From: Chitinivorax sp. B
Lineage (GTDB): Bacteria; Pseudomonadota; Gammaproteobacteria; Burkholderiales; SCOH01
Length of the DNA: 64,000 bases
Direction: 5' to 3'
Assembly (NCBI RefSeq): GCF_005503445.1
Contig: NZ_SCOH01000003.1
Coordinates: 62,001 to 126,000 of the forward strand
Of the stretch, positions 26,601 to 35,125 are shown piece after piece (position 1 is the stretch's first letter; each line of letters opens with the position of its first letter). A model generated the notes under the pieces. It saw only the letters and a program-made list of their open reading frames with translations, was not told the origin of the DNA and did not search any database. A program made the translations under genes and the position numbers.

Positions 26601-27456
26601 GATCGATATCCCCCCATATACTCACAAAACTGGTATGCGTAATGCCAGTCACGCCATCCGAGTCATACACAATACCCAAACGACCACTGCTCCCCCCCGT
26701 ATCGCTGATGCTGACATCCAGGCCAGGTGCCAATGTTTTTTCCAACCCACTCAGCACACCATCGATACGGACTGGAACATACGCCCACCCCCAAATGGCC
26801 TGCTCTCGCTGGGTGGGCGTGTCATGTGGCCTACCTGGCTGATAAATCGGCAGCATGAACAAAAAACCCGGCATTCGAGCCTCGTCCTGCATTAGCGTCA
26901 CCGGGGCTGACAACACCACTGAACCGGATCGCAACGCCTGCAAGGCCGCCGCATGACGCAGCGGCTCCGATGCAATGTCCAATCCCAACGCTGCTTGATT
27001 ACGGGCCAGTGGCTCAATGGCAAAGATAATGAAGTGCGGCCCTGCATGGGCATTCAGCTGGCGAATCCTGATTGGCTGACCATGCTCACGAGACCAGCGC
27101 AGCAGAAAAACATCCCGATCAGACGCATTGACAAATCGAATTACGCCATATCCCAGCGCCCCAGGAAATTCACGAGCCAGATCACGCGAGGCGAGATATC
27201 GTCGTAAGGCCAACAGCGTTACCTGATCAGGATCATGGATAAATTGGCCTGCCATGCCACGCAAACCATATTCATAACGACCCATCCGGTTTTCAACTTG
27301 GTTCGCAAACCGGGCAACTGCATCCTGAAGGCTATCTGCCACAACTTTCTGGTTGTTGCGCGCAATCAACCAAGCAGCCATACCACTCAGCGTAAGGCTT
27401 AACAAGATGACTGCAATCGGCAACAGTGGTGACAGTCTCTGGAACAGTTTGCTCAT
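23614..27456 (-). CDS. Hybrid sensor histidine kinase with CHASE, PAS, two receiver and HPt domains
   Basis: Unorthodox phosphorelay kinase of 1280 residues. It starts with a membrane helix (about 8-30) and a periplasmic CHASE-type sensor (FANQVENRMGRYEYGLRGMAGQF and following, to about 300), with a second helix near 325-345. Two PAS/PAC segments cover about 360-600. The HisKA box NISHEIRTPMNAVLGF has its His near 636, followed by an ATPase domain with GTGLGLSISKRL. Receiver 1 has Asp near 922 (IVDYQLPDMTG), receiver 2 near 1065 (ILMDGQMPVMDG), and HPt His lies in SAHRLKGSAAQIG near 1213. No dedicated output regulator is adjacent. CHASE domains often bind small adenine-like or peptide ligands, but the ligand here is unknown. 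Confidence 0.93.
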   Translation of the reverse strand: MSKLFQRLSPLLPIAVILLSLTLSGMAAWLIARNNQKVVADSLQDAVARFANQVENRMGRYEYGLRGMAGQFIHDPDQVTLLALRRYLASRDLAREFPGALGYGVIRFVNASDRDVFLLRWSREHGQPIRIRQLNAHAGPHFIIFAIEPLARNQAALGLDIASEPLRHAAALQALRSGSVVLSAPVTLMQDEARMPGFLFMLPIYQPGRPHDTPTQREQAIWGWAYVPVRIDGVLSGLEKTLAPGLDVSISDTGGSSGRLGIVYDSDGVTGITHTSFVSIWGDIDLTMRRDIQIGGRTWQVAIAGSPRFVSQLQLKSPNWVAVLGIAMGLLLAGVIWALQRTEKAAVARAAKLTEMARASEARLALALSATGLGLWDWNIQTNTVVYNEQWAAQLGYRLDEVTPELSTWENLVHRDDLPKAHAALEAHFSGKTPMYQCDQRLRTKSGEWKWIRDTGQVIERSADNKPLRAIGTHLDIDEMMAREAVLQDMLNMHDVIFNNASVGIALTVNRVFRHCSAKLLDMLGYERSEIEGQSGSLVYDSQSAYDEVGRVAAAVLPAGGMLERELWVRRKDGSRFWARLLGQAVDPGDSTKGTIWIVDDFTERKQREELLSKARADAEAANRAKTEFLANISHEIRTPMNAVLGFTTLLMDTRLSEEQYGYVKSISDAGDVLMRLINDMLDLSKVEAGRLELELIDFDLRRLFDDVLGMVATKAADKKLELIMLTQPELPRRVNGDPGRIRQILLNLISNAVKFTEQGEIQVQAALMDATPESFRIRVSVIDTGIGIEREVINRLFHPFTQADASMTRRYGGTGLGLSISKRLAEAMQGDMGADSRPGKGSTFWFEVSLGMASEVTPPAIPEVGLAGRQVLLCGRSPSLRQMLQAMLRDLGIVATPVGDAIQALQVLKQSEMGFDCVIVDYQLPDMTGIELAERIRAEERFRSLPMIMLSSLAWRGQGKEARQAHFAAYLVKPVRVEQLAACLRAVLSPEGGGDAAMVTSQTLAERRVDAKHTILVAEDNVVNQRVVVLMLEKMGCRVDVVENGEQAVSAATQYAYDLILMDGQMPVMDGIEAARRIRAAGVLTPISALTANVFESTRQACMAAGMNDFLTKPITADALQQVMVKWIPELAVLAPINGPQAVSTVADSGDDPDEDRISLRKALDEVASVLGDDIVPQLIDLYRQAVAEVMPQIEVSLGERDWDRLVRSAHRLKGSAAQIGASRVADNCKELELAARNHLTDNCAYYLVRLNLEIQMLDGLIDSEKDIRAGLLAEQRTS

Positions 27457-27692
27457 TTAACCTGCCGCGCACAACATGATCGAATGGGGGACGCTGTCCC
27501 GACTGACGATACGCGAGGCTCCATAGCGGCATGAGCCGTGAAACGATGTCATCGGTACTTGGCAATGTGGTGGTGGTCATCATATGTTGGCACCATTTAA
27601 TGCGGTATAGACCATCTGTACCGATTTCGCGGCAAGCCTTGCACCCGCTATAATGGTCGGTCTTTCGTGCAACACATTCAATGAGAACTGCC

Positions 27693-29738
27693 ATGTCCGA
27701 TAAACGCAAGATTCTGGTGACCTACGCCCTACCCTACGCCAACGGAAGCATCCACCTAGGCCATATGGTCGGCTACATCCAAGCCGACATCTGGGTTCGG
27801 TTCCAGAAGATGCGGGGGCATGACTGCCACTATGTCTGCGGTGACGATACCCACGGTACGCCAATCATGATCAACGCTGAGAAACAAGGGCTCCAGCCTG
27901 AGGATTTCATCGCCAAGATGTATGACGAACACGTGGCTGACTTCGCCGGTTTCCACATTGGTTTCGATAACTACTCGCACACCAATACGCCAGAAAACCG
28001 CGAAATCGCCTACAACATCTATCGGCGCCTGAAAGACAACGGCAAGATCGCCAATCGTGTAATCCGCCAACTGTACGATCCAGAGAAGGGCATGTTCCTG
28101 CCTGATCGTTTCGTCAAAGGTGAATGCCCCAAGTGCCACGAAAAGGAGCAATACGGTGACAACTGTGAAAAATGCGGCACCACTTACAGTCCAACCGAAC
28201 TGATCAATCCCTATTCAGTGGTATCGGGTGCTACACCGGTAATGAAGGAGACCGAGCACTACTTCTTCCGACTGACCGAATGTGAAGACTTCCTGAAGGG
28301 TTGGACACGTGAAACCGGACGCTTGCAACCGGAAGCCAGCAACAAGATGCAGGAATGGTTTGAAGCCGGCCTGCAGGATTGGGACATCACCCGCGACGCC
28401 CCTTACTTCGGTTTCGAGATCCCAGATGCACCGGGCAAGTATTTCTATGTCTGGCTGGATGCACCGATTGGCTACATGGCATCCAGCAAGTTGTTGATGG
28501 ATCGCTTGGGCCGTGACTGGCTGGAGTTCTGGGGTAAGGATAGTGATGCCGAGCTGTATCACTTCATCGGCAAGGACATTCTGTACTTCCACGCACTGTT
28601 CTGGCCTGCCGTATTGGAATACGCTGGCTTCAAGACACCCAATGCAGTGAATGTGCACGGCTTCCTGACCGTCGATGGCGCTAAGATGAGCAAGTCGCGT
28701 GGCACCTTCATCACCGCCGGCAGCTACCTGAAGCTAGGCTTGAATCCAGAATGGCTGCGTTACTACTATGCGGCCAAGCTGAACAGTCGTATTGAAGACG
28801 CGGATCTGGCCCTGGACGACTTCGTCAACCGTGTCAATTCCGACTTGGTCGGCAAGTTTGTCAACATCGCCAGCCGTGCAGCTGGTTTCCTGAACAAACG
28901 TTTCGGCGGCACACTGGCCGATAGCCTCCCGGAATCCGAACTGCTGAAATCCCTGCAGGTGGCTGGCACCGAAATTGCCGAACTTTACGAAGCCCGTGAA
29001 TACAGCCGTGCGCTACGTGAAGTAATGGCACTGGCGGATCTGGCCAATCAGTACGTTGACGAGCAAAAGCCGTGGGAACTGGCCAAACAGGAAGGCATGG
29101 ATACCAGGCTGCATGAGGTGTGCACCACTTGCATCAACCTGTTCCGCCTGCTGACCATCTATCTGAAACCGGTGCTACCCAAGCTGGCCGAACAGGTGGA
29201 GCAGTTCCTGAACGTCAAGCCGCTGACTTGGGAGGATTCCAAATCACTGCTGCTGGGCCATACCATCAACCCATACCAGCATTTGATGACGCGTATCGAC
29301 TCCAAGCAAGTCGATGCATTGGTCGAAGCCAACAAGCAGAGTCTGGCACCTGCCGCCACTGTAGAACCGGTAGCAGCAGTCGATCAAAGCTACGAAACCA
29401 TTGGTGAGACCATTTCGATTGACGATTTCAGCAAGGTCGATCTGCGTGTCGCCAAGATCGTCGATGCCAAGGCGGTAGAAGGTGCAGACAAACTGGTACA
29501 GCTGACATTGGATATCGGCTCGGAAACCCGGAATGTGTTTGCCGGTATCAAATCGGCCTACAAACCGGAAGACCTGAAAGGTCGCCTGACTGTCATGGTG
29601 GCCAACTTGGCACCCCGCAAGATGAAGTTTGGCTTGTCGGAGGGCATGGTGCTAGCAGCCAGCTTTGAAGACAAGGGCTCCGGTCTTTTCATTCTAAGCC
29701 CGGACAGCGGCGCGCAACCAGGCATGCGCATCCGCTAA
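27693..29738 (+). CDS. metG: Methionyl-tRNA synthetase
   Basis: Charges tRNA-Met. Class I signature [16 protein letters not shown] near the N-terminus, a four-Cys zinc knuckle ([17 protein letters not shown]), the KMSKS loop [12 protein letters not shown], the anticodon-binding domain, and a C-terminal Trbp111-type domain ([16 protein letters not shown]). At about 681 residues it is the long dimeric form. The frame opens at 27681, but the conserved start [17 protein letters not shown] favours the ATG at 27693. Confidence 0.96.
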   Translation: MSDKRKILVTYALPYANGSIHLGHMVGYIQADIWVRFQKMRGHDCHYVCGDDTHGTPIMINAEKQGLQPEDFIAKMYDEHVADFAGFHIGFDNYSHTNTPENREIAYNIYRRLKDNGKIANRVIRQLYDPEKGMFLPDRFVKGECPKCHEKEQYGDNCEKCGTTYSPTELINPYSVVSGATPVMKETEHYFFRLTECEDFLKGWTRETGRLQPEASNKMQEWFEAGLQDWDITRDAPYFGFEIPDAPGKYFYVWLDAPIGYMASSKLLMDRLGRDWLEFWGKDSDAELYHFIGKDILYFHALFWPAVLEYAGFKTPNAVNVHGFLTVDGAKMSKSRGTFITAGSYLKLGLNPEWLRYYYAAKLNSRIEDADLALDDFVNRVNSDLVGKFVNIASRAAGFLNKRFGGTLADSLPESELLKSLQVAGTEIAELYEAREYSRALREVMALADLANQYVDEQKPWELAKQEGMDTRLHEVCTTCINLFRLLTIYLKPVLPKLAEQVEQFLNVKPLTWEDSKSLLLGHTINPYQHLMTRIDSKQVDALVEANKQSLAPAATVEPVAAVDQSYETIGETISIDDFSKVDLRVAKIVDAKAVEGADKLVQLTLDIGSETRNVFAGIKSAYKPEDLKGRLTVMVANLAPRKMKFGLSEGMVLAASFEDKGSGLFILSPDSGAQPGMRIR

Positions 29739-29759
29739 AACGACTGCGCAATCATCTGT

Positions 29760-29794
29760 AGCAACCCGTCAATGTGCTCGTTCGACGGGTTGCT
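29760..29794. terminator. Hairpin between metG and the luxR-type gene, probable terminator
   Basis: AGCAACCCGTC (29760-29770) pairs perfectly with GACGGGTTGCT (29784-29794), an 11-bp stem with a 13-base loop, 22 bases after metG. No T-run follows, so termination may be rho-assisted. Confidence 0.55.
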
Positions 29795-30974
29795 AGTCCC
29801 CTGAATCCAATCCTTTCTCATCTTCTACCACGCCGAGTCGAGCAGCCTGCTCGCTACTTATGGCAGGAAGATGCAGCAACAACCGTGTCAGATCAGCCTG
29901 CCGATTGGTGCCGGTTTTGCGAAACAGTTTTTTCAGATGAGACACAACCGTGCTGCGTGCCACTGTCAGCGACAATGCAATATCATTGGGAGTTTGCCCG
30001 GCAAGAATGCGTTCTGCCACCTGTTTTTCGCTACGGGTGAAACCGTACAACCGTCCGGCAATTTCCATACGCCCTTCAAGCTGATAACTCGGATCACTCA
30101 ACATCACCAACACACCTTGTGTGTCAATGGCAGCACCTTTTGGCAGGGACATCAAGACCAACTGGTAAAACATATTGCCGTCACGCCTGGCAACCAGATA
30201 TGCAGCAGATTCGTCCAATAGTGCCGCACGCTCGGTGCGAGCCAATTTACTGACAGTCGTCTTGAAACGGCTGTTCAGTGACGATTCGCGAAACTGCAAA
30301 TGTTGGTCATGACATCGTAAATTACTTGATTGATTCAGCATCCGCTCAAAAGCGGGGTTGGCGAACTGAACAACAGCATCCACATCGAGTAATGCAATAC
30401 CAATATCCCAGCATGCCAAACAATGACAAAGCACCTCATTCAATGCCATCTTGAAATGCAACTGCTGCCCCAATCGAATTGCACGCTCAATATGTGGCCT
30501 CAGTTGCAGCATTTGCTCAACGATCGTAGGATCAACCCCCCCTTCGGATCTGGGCACCGAGGCCCCCATTAGTACCGTTGTATTGGGATCATGAATCACG
30601 CGAATTCCCGCGCTGTAAAAAAGATTCATTCTTGATAAAAAATCACGATAAAACGGCGTATTGGAAAATACCTCGTCAGAAATATACTCACGTTGATCAT
30701 AGGAAGCCAAGGTGGATTGATTCAACAGCGCCTGAACTCTAACATCCTGGGATAAAAAGTTGTCGATATAATTATCAACGTCTTGAAGTGGATACTTACT
30801 TTCAATAACCAGCCTTGGCCTCTGCCCCTTATTGAGAATCAGCAAACCTGCCGACATCTGGTTCTGTCTTTTTGAAAAATCCGTCACAAAATCGTGAAGT
30901 CGTTCTGGACAAGCTACACTGTCATACAACGCCTCAATCAATTGTTCATTATTCTGATGTAATTCGTGCCACAT
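29793..30974 (-). CDS. LuxR-type HTH transcriptional regulator with PAS-like sensor region
   Basis: 393-residue regulator. The C-terminal HTH at about 320-380 has the LuxR pattern LYGFTRSEKQVAERILAGQTPNDIALSLTVARSTVVSHLKKLFRKTG. The central part contains a PAS-like segment (GIALLDVDAVVQFANPAFERML), and the first 180 residues form an unrecognised sensor domain. It is not a classical acyl-homoserine-lactone LuxR, which is about 250 residues with an autoinducer domain. The ATG at 30974 with GAGG 8 bases before it was chosen over 30995. It is divergent from a LuxI-like acyltransferase gene across an AT-rich gap and probably controls it. Confidence 0.87.
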   Translation of the reverse strand: MWHELHQNNEQLIEALYDSVACPERLHDFVTDFSKRQNQMSAGLLILNKGQRPRLVIESKYPLQDVDNYIDNFLSQDVRVQALLNQSTLASYDQREYISDEVFSNTPFYRDFLSRMNLFYSAGIRVIHDPNTTVLMGASVPRSEGGVDPTIVEQMLQLRPHIERAIRLGQQLHFKMALNEVLCHCLACWDIGIALLDVDAVVQFANPAFERMLNQSSNLRCHDQHLQFRESSLNSRFKTTVSKLARTERAALLDESAAYLVARRDGNMFYQLVLMSLPKGAAIDTQGVLVMLSDPSYQLEGRMEIAGRLYGFTRSEKQVAERILAGQTPNDIALSLTVARSTVVSHLKKLFRKTGTNRQADLTRLLLHLPAISSEQAARLGVVEDEKGLDSGD

Positions 30975-31284
30975 AGATAACCTCGCCGCCAGCACAGCCC
31001 TGTATCTGAACTATCCCACTCATTCAAGCAGTGAATTAAGAACTAGGCCAAGACAAAAATATAGAATCAAAATTTAATTATTTACTTCATTATTACACAG
31101 GCCATCACACACCAACACCGCGACACTCAAAACAGATTTTACTTACATTTAATTTTAAATATACGAATATATGCAATATGTAAACTATAAGTTTTTATCG
31201 CTCAATAAATATCAACAAAACCATCATTTAAATTCATCCAAAAACATCTATAAATTCAAGATAAGTAGCTTTGGATGACACATT
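30975..31284. other. AT-rich divergent promoter region (310 bases)
   Basis: Strongly AT-rich compared with the flanking genes. It must hold the promoters of the luxR-type gene and of the acyltransferase gene. TTACAT near 31140 and ATGTAA near 31180 form a loose inverted pair. I found no classical lux box and no GG-N10-GC sigma-54 promoter on either strand. Confidence 0.6.
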
Positions 31285-32010
31285 ATGGCTTCGCCCCCAA
31301 TGTATGATATATTTTTTAGCCGTTATTTCTATTTTGGAAAAATAGACAACACACCACTCTTGCAAGAAAGCTTTAAACTCCGCTACCAAGTCTATTGCCT
31401 GGAAAAAAATTTCTTATCCGCTTCACATTTTGAAAATGGCAAGGAATGTGATCGCTATGATCGGGATTCGGTCCATTTTGCAGCCATCGATCAATTTGAA
31501 CAGGTGGTCGGTACCATTCGTCTTGTAGGTGAACATACTCATCGCTACCCACTGCAGGAACACTGCCAACTCAGCATCCCTGCCATTCCTCATTCAGCCG
31601 TCGAAATATCACGCTTAGCGGTCAGTAAAAACTATCGTCGCCGTGCCAGCGACGATGATTATGGTGCCAGCAATGACTACGTATCCATGCCAGTCCATGT
31701 GAAGGAAAGCAATGCACGCATGCGTCCGGAAATTGTCATGGGGCTGTACAAAGCTGTATTCCAGTGCTGCCGGCAACATCAGATCAAATACCTGCTGGCT
31801 GCAATGGAAAGCGGTCTACTCAGGTTATTAAACCGCATGGGGATGGGCTTTATGCCAATCGGCCCTGAGGTGGACTACTATGGCCCCGTCAGGCCTTACA
31901 TGCTATCAATTGACGAATATGAACGAAGCCTACGGGTGATGCGCCCCGATTTACATGAGGAATTCTTCGTCAATGCAGACTTTCAATCTTTGCAACAGCC
32001 AATTCAGTAG
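31285..32010 (+). CDS. LuxI-like acyltransferase, PEP-CTERM/exosortase-associated type
   Basis: 241-residue protein resembling the 'PEP-CTERM/exosortase system-associated acyltransferase' family, a branch of the autoinducer-synthase-like GNAT fold. LuxI-pattern residues are kept: R33 in FKLRYQVY, D56 and D59 in CDRYDRD, R79 in VGTIRLV, and E107/R110 in VEISRLAV. The rest (VMGLYKAVFQCCRQHQIKYLLAAMESGLLRLLNRMGM) is typical of the exosortase-associated branch. Known LuxI enzymes join an acyl group to S-adenosylmethionine; whether this branch does so is not established. It is followed by a PaaK-like ligase and lies near PEP-CTERM genes. The start is uncertain because the ribosome site is weak (TTTGGATG). 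Confidence 0.85.
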   Translation: MASPPMYDIFFSRYFYFGKIDNTPLLQESFKLRYQVYCLEKNFLSASHFENGKECDRYDRDSVHFAAIDQFEQVVGTIRLVGEHTHRYPLQEHCQLSIPAIPHSAVEISRLAVSKNYRRRASDDDYGASNDYVSMPVHVKESNARMRPEIVMGLYKAVFQCCRQHQIKYLLAAMESGLLRLLNRMGMGFMPIGPEVDYYGPVRPYMLSIDEYERSLRVMRPDLHEEFFVNADFQSLQQPIQ

Positions 32011-32196
32011 CCAGCAAAGCAAATGATTCATGCTGATCATCAGATCGTGATGGCCAGATCAAGACATCAGGACTGTTGCGCATCCCCCGTCGGCACGCAA
32101 TAACCGCATAAGCACTAACCTGAAACGGTTCATCAGAGCGAAACCATTGACATCGATCTGCTTCCATTCATTTCATTCCAAACGAGGAGACAGTCC

Positions 32197-33627
32197 ATGA
32201 AAACCTTCGCATCCGAACAGGAGAAAGCCAGTCGCAAAGCCTTTCTGGCATCACTATGTGAGACCCCCCCCGACCAACTACTGAAGAATTCAGAGCAGGA
32301 GTCAATTGCCGCATTTAACAGGGCGCTGAAATGCGTGCCAGCCTTTGCAAAATTGCTGCAACAACATGGTCAACCAACTTCACCCATCGATTCAATTGAT
32401 GCATTTTTGAGCAGAGCCCCTCTACTCAACAAGCACAACACGTTTGGTCAATTTCCAATACATGAGCTTTGTGTCGATGGTCATCTGGAAGGTGTTCGAT
32501 CGTTGCTGACCAGCTCTGGCCACTCGGGCGTGTTTTCCTTCGGTGTGAATACCGCCACCAATCTGGACAACTCATCGAAATCGATCGACGCCGGCTTACA
32601 ATACCTGTTCAACATCGATGAACTCAGTACGCTGGTCATCAATGCCTTGCCGATGGGCGTAAAAGTACACACACGCTCTACAGTGCTGGCAGAGACCAGT
32701 GTCCGGGACGACATGGTCTACGCCTTGATCCAACGCTTTGCTGGTGAGTTTGATCAAGTCGTCATGATTGGAGAAGGTTCATTCCTAAAACGCATCATTG
32801 AGGATGGCCGGGATCAACATGGCATTGATTGGCCAACATTACGCGTTCATCTCGTCACAGGCGAAGAAGGCATTGCCGAAAATTACCGTAGCTACATTGG
32901 GACTCTGCTTGGCATCAGTGAATTTGACCAACCAGGCGGTAAACTCATCATGTCATCAATGGGTGTTGCCGAACTCGACCTGAATATCTTCCATGAAACA
33001 CCCCACACAATCCGAATGCGACGACTGGCTCATGAAAACGCCGCACTCCGTAAGGCGCTATTTCATATTGACACGCCATTCTGCCCAATGCTCTTCATGT
33101 ATTACCCTCATCGTTGCTATGTAGAAACACGCAATGTTGGAGCCACTTGGCCCGAAATCGTCATTTCAATGCTTAGCCCGGAAATGAAGTTGCCGCTACT
33201 CCGTTACTGCTCTGGGGACTATGGCAATATCTTCCGCCACGACGAGTTACTGGGCTTACTGGCGCGGCATGACATCCATATCAAGCCGGACCTGAAATTA
33301 CCCTTCGTCGCTGTCTATGGGCGAGGTAAAGCACTACAGACCACATCGGGGCCACTTTACCCGGAAGCTGTAAAGGAGGCGATTTATGCTGAGCCGGCCA
33401 TTGCTGAAACGCTAACCGGTAATTTCCGACTGACCGGCACCAATACCATCGGACGACTCGATCTACAGTTAAGGCATGGCAAAAACCTATCAAATCGGAT
33501 GTTGGATAATCTGCACGGACACCTTGCCAAATATTCGCCCACACAACCCGAAATCTTCATGCATGCTTATTCTTCGTTTCCGTATGGTATGGAAATCGAC
33601 TTTGAACGGAAATTTGCCTATCTCTGA
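32197..33627 (+). CDS. PaaK-like adenylate-forming enzyme (phenylacetate-CoA ligase family)
   Basis: 476-residue protein with the fold marks of acyl-adenylating enzymes: a glycine/serine P-loop LLTSSGHSG at 103-111, HLVTGEE at 219-224, SSMGVAELD at 253-261 and the A8-type core RYCSGD at 336-341. The C-terminal lysine subdomain is short and its catalytic Lys is not obvious. Best family guess is PaaK or coenzyme F390 synthetase-like. GAGGAGACA precedes the ATG well. It follows the LuxI-like acyltransferase by 186 bases in the same direction. It could make the acyl-adenylate or acyl-CoA used by that enzyme; this is inference, and the substrate is unknown. Confidence 0.78.
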   Translation: MKTFASEQEKASRKAFLASLCETPPDQLLKNSEQESIAAFNRALKCVPAFAKLLQQHGQPTSPIDSIDAFLSRAPLLNKHNTFGQFPIHELCVDGHLEGVRSLLTSSGHSGVFSFGVNTATNLDNSSKSIDAGLQYLFNIDELSTLVINALPMGVKVHTRSTVLAETSVRDDMVYALIQRFAGEFDQVVMIGEGSFLKRIIEDGRDQHGIDWPTLRVHLVTGEEGIAENYRSYIGTLLGISEFDQPGGKLIMSSMGVAELDLNIFHETPHTIRMRRLAHENAALRKALFHIDTPFCPMLFMYYPHRCYVETRNVGATWPEIVISMLSPEMKLPLLRYCSGDYGNIFRHDELLGLLARHDIHIKPDLKLPFVAVYGRGKALQTTSGPLYPEAVKEAIYAEPAIAETLTGNFRLTGTNTIGRLDLQLRHGKNLSNRMLDNLHGHLAKYSPTQPEIFMHAYSSFPYGMEIDFERKFAYL

Positions 33628-33741
33628 ATCGATTCGAAAGCTGTCACGACTCGACGAAGAACAGAACCTGATGGACAAATGCAAATCCACCATAGCGATC
33701 CTTGTGCAGGCAAGGCACCACCCGGCCTGCACAACGGCTTT

Positions 33742-34638
33742 CTATCGACGACGTAACAAATGCCCGACGCCAAACAATCCAAGTGCCAACAGCATGATGC
33801 TACTCGGCTCCGGTACCTGTTTCACGTTACCGAGGATCGGATCATTATTGAAACCGCCCCACCCATTCTTAGCAGCTCCATCCGCAGGATCCAGGGCAAT
33901 CAAGGTATTCATTGCATGGAAATCGGACAGGCCTCCATTCTGGCCCTTGGTGTTAAACATCGAGCATGCGATACCTGCAACACAACTGGCATAGAAGGCG
34001 GCCTTACCGGATGCAGGTAATGTATCATTCGTTACATCCTGAAACATTGTACTCAGCCGTTCATCAAATTGCGTACTCGAATCGTCATTAGGTACGATAC
34101 CGACATCAAACACCAAGCTGATCAATAAGGTCCCATCCGTTATACCATTTAGCTTGTTAAAAGCTGTGCGATCAGATGCTTTCAGGCCGTTTGCGCTAGT
34201 AAAACTTGGATTGGTCCCACCTTTATCTGTTGTTTTATCCAGATAGAAATCCAGATGAATTTTTCCATCACAACCAAAGCTGACATTGCTGCACCCTGTG
34301 TTGTAAATATTCTTACCAAAAGATCCGCCTTGCGTGATACTTGCATCCGACACACCATAAATCATGTATGAGATCGTTTCATTATTATTGCCAGATTGCC
34401 AGAAATATTTTGTCGGGTCATCCCTGCTTTTGATCTGATCAAGATAGCCTGCACCAAATACACTCTCACGTCCAGAGCCTGCATTTCCGGCCCCACCATC
34501 CTGGCTGTTTGCAGTATAACCTCCAAATTTCATAACAAATGGGCCAAATCCATTCAATGCAAACGCATTCGCACTCGGCATCAATGCCACCAATGCCGTA
34601 CCGGCAGCCAATATTTTCATGTACTGACACAGCTTCAT
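33742..34638 (-). CDS. PEP-CTERM sorting domain-containing surface protein
   Basis: 298-residue exported protein. The N-terminus has a signal peptide (KILAAGTALVALMPSANAFA), and the C-terminus has the sorting signal VPEPSSIMLLALGLFGVGHLLRRR split as the VPEP motif, a membrane helix and a basic tail. The middle is Asn/Gly/Ser-rich with four or more Cys and no catalytic motif. AGGAGG lies 5 bases before the ATG. PEP-CTERM proteins are processed by exosortase and decorate the outer surface or matrix. A sigma-54 promoter candidate lies upstream. Confidence 0.92.
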   Translation of the reverse strand: MKLCQYMKILAAGTALVALMPSANAFALNGFGPFVMKFGGYTANSQDGGAGNAGSGRESVFGAGYLDQIKSRDDPTKYFWQSGNNNETISYMIYGVSDASITQGGSFGKNIYNTGCSNVSFGCDGKIHLDFYLDKTTDKGGTNPSFTSANGLKASDRTAFNKLNGITDGTLLISLVFDVGIVPNDDSSTQFDERLSTMFQDVTNDTLPASGKAAFYASCVAGIACSMFNTKGQNGGLSDFHAMNTLIALDPADGAAKNGWGGFNNDPILGNVKQVPEPSSIMLLALGLFGVGHLLRRR

Positions 34639-35125
34639 GACTCCTCCTTATGTATGACAATTAAAAAATCAATAAAACTATCAACACATTCAGCAAAAGT
34701 CATACCAGAAAGATAAAAGACCCGTTTTACCAGGCACCTCATCCTTATAAAGACCAGTGTCAATCTACTGCCCCGACACCACCATTTGTAGTATTTTTCT
34801 GATCGTCCTTATATTCGAAATACCAATTTAAATAAATAAGGCAATTTTAATCAACAACATATCAAATTCCATACATTAATTTCAATCAAAAATACAAAGA
34901 AGCACATGCAATATGAATGTAAAGTCCAGTCTACAACTCAAAGTAACAATACATTTGAAATTAGTAAATTACAGATCTCGCATTGACAAACAACATTTAC
35001 ATTACCAAAGCAGCAATTGATGTGTGAATGAAAGCATGACACAACATCGTGCTGACCCACATAGAAGCGTTTTGGGCTACGAAGCCGTATTCTGACCCGC
35101 GTCGTTTTTCGGGGTAGATAACAAC
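34639..35125. other. AT-rich gap of 487 bases between the PEP-CTERM gene and a histidine kinase gene
   Basis: Apart from the sigma-54 promoter at 34692-34707 I see no gene, RNA or repeat here. The 34760-35030 part is very AT-rich with several short A/T runs. The right end (35090-35125) is the region downstream of the sensor kinase, with no clear T-run hairpin. Confidence 0.5.
34692..34707 (-). promoter_or_regulatory. Sigma-54 promoter candidate of the first PEP-CTERM gene
   Basis: On the minus strand TGGTATGACTTTTGCT matches TGGCACG-N4-TTGCW with exact GG-N10-GC spacing. Transcription would start near 34681, a 43-base leader before the gene. PEP-CTERM genes are known to be under RpoN with the PrsK/PrsR pair in other species. 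Confidence 0.7.

Noticed and set aside
30975-31284. A lux box or sigma-54 promoter in the luxR-acyltransferase gap
   Set aside because: No ACCTG-N10-CAGGT palindrome and no GG-N10-GC spacing was found on either strand.
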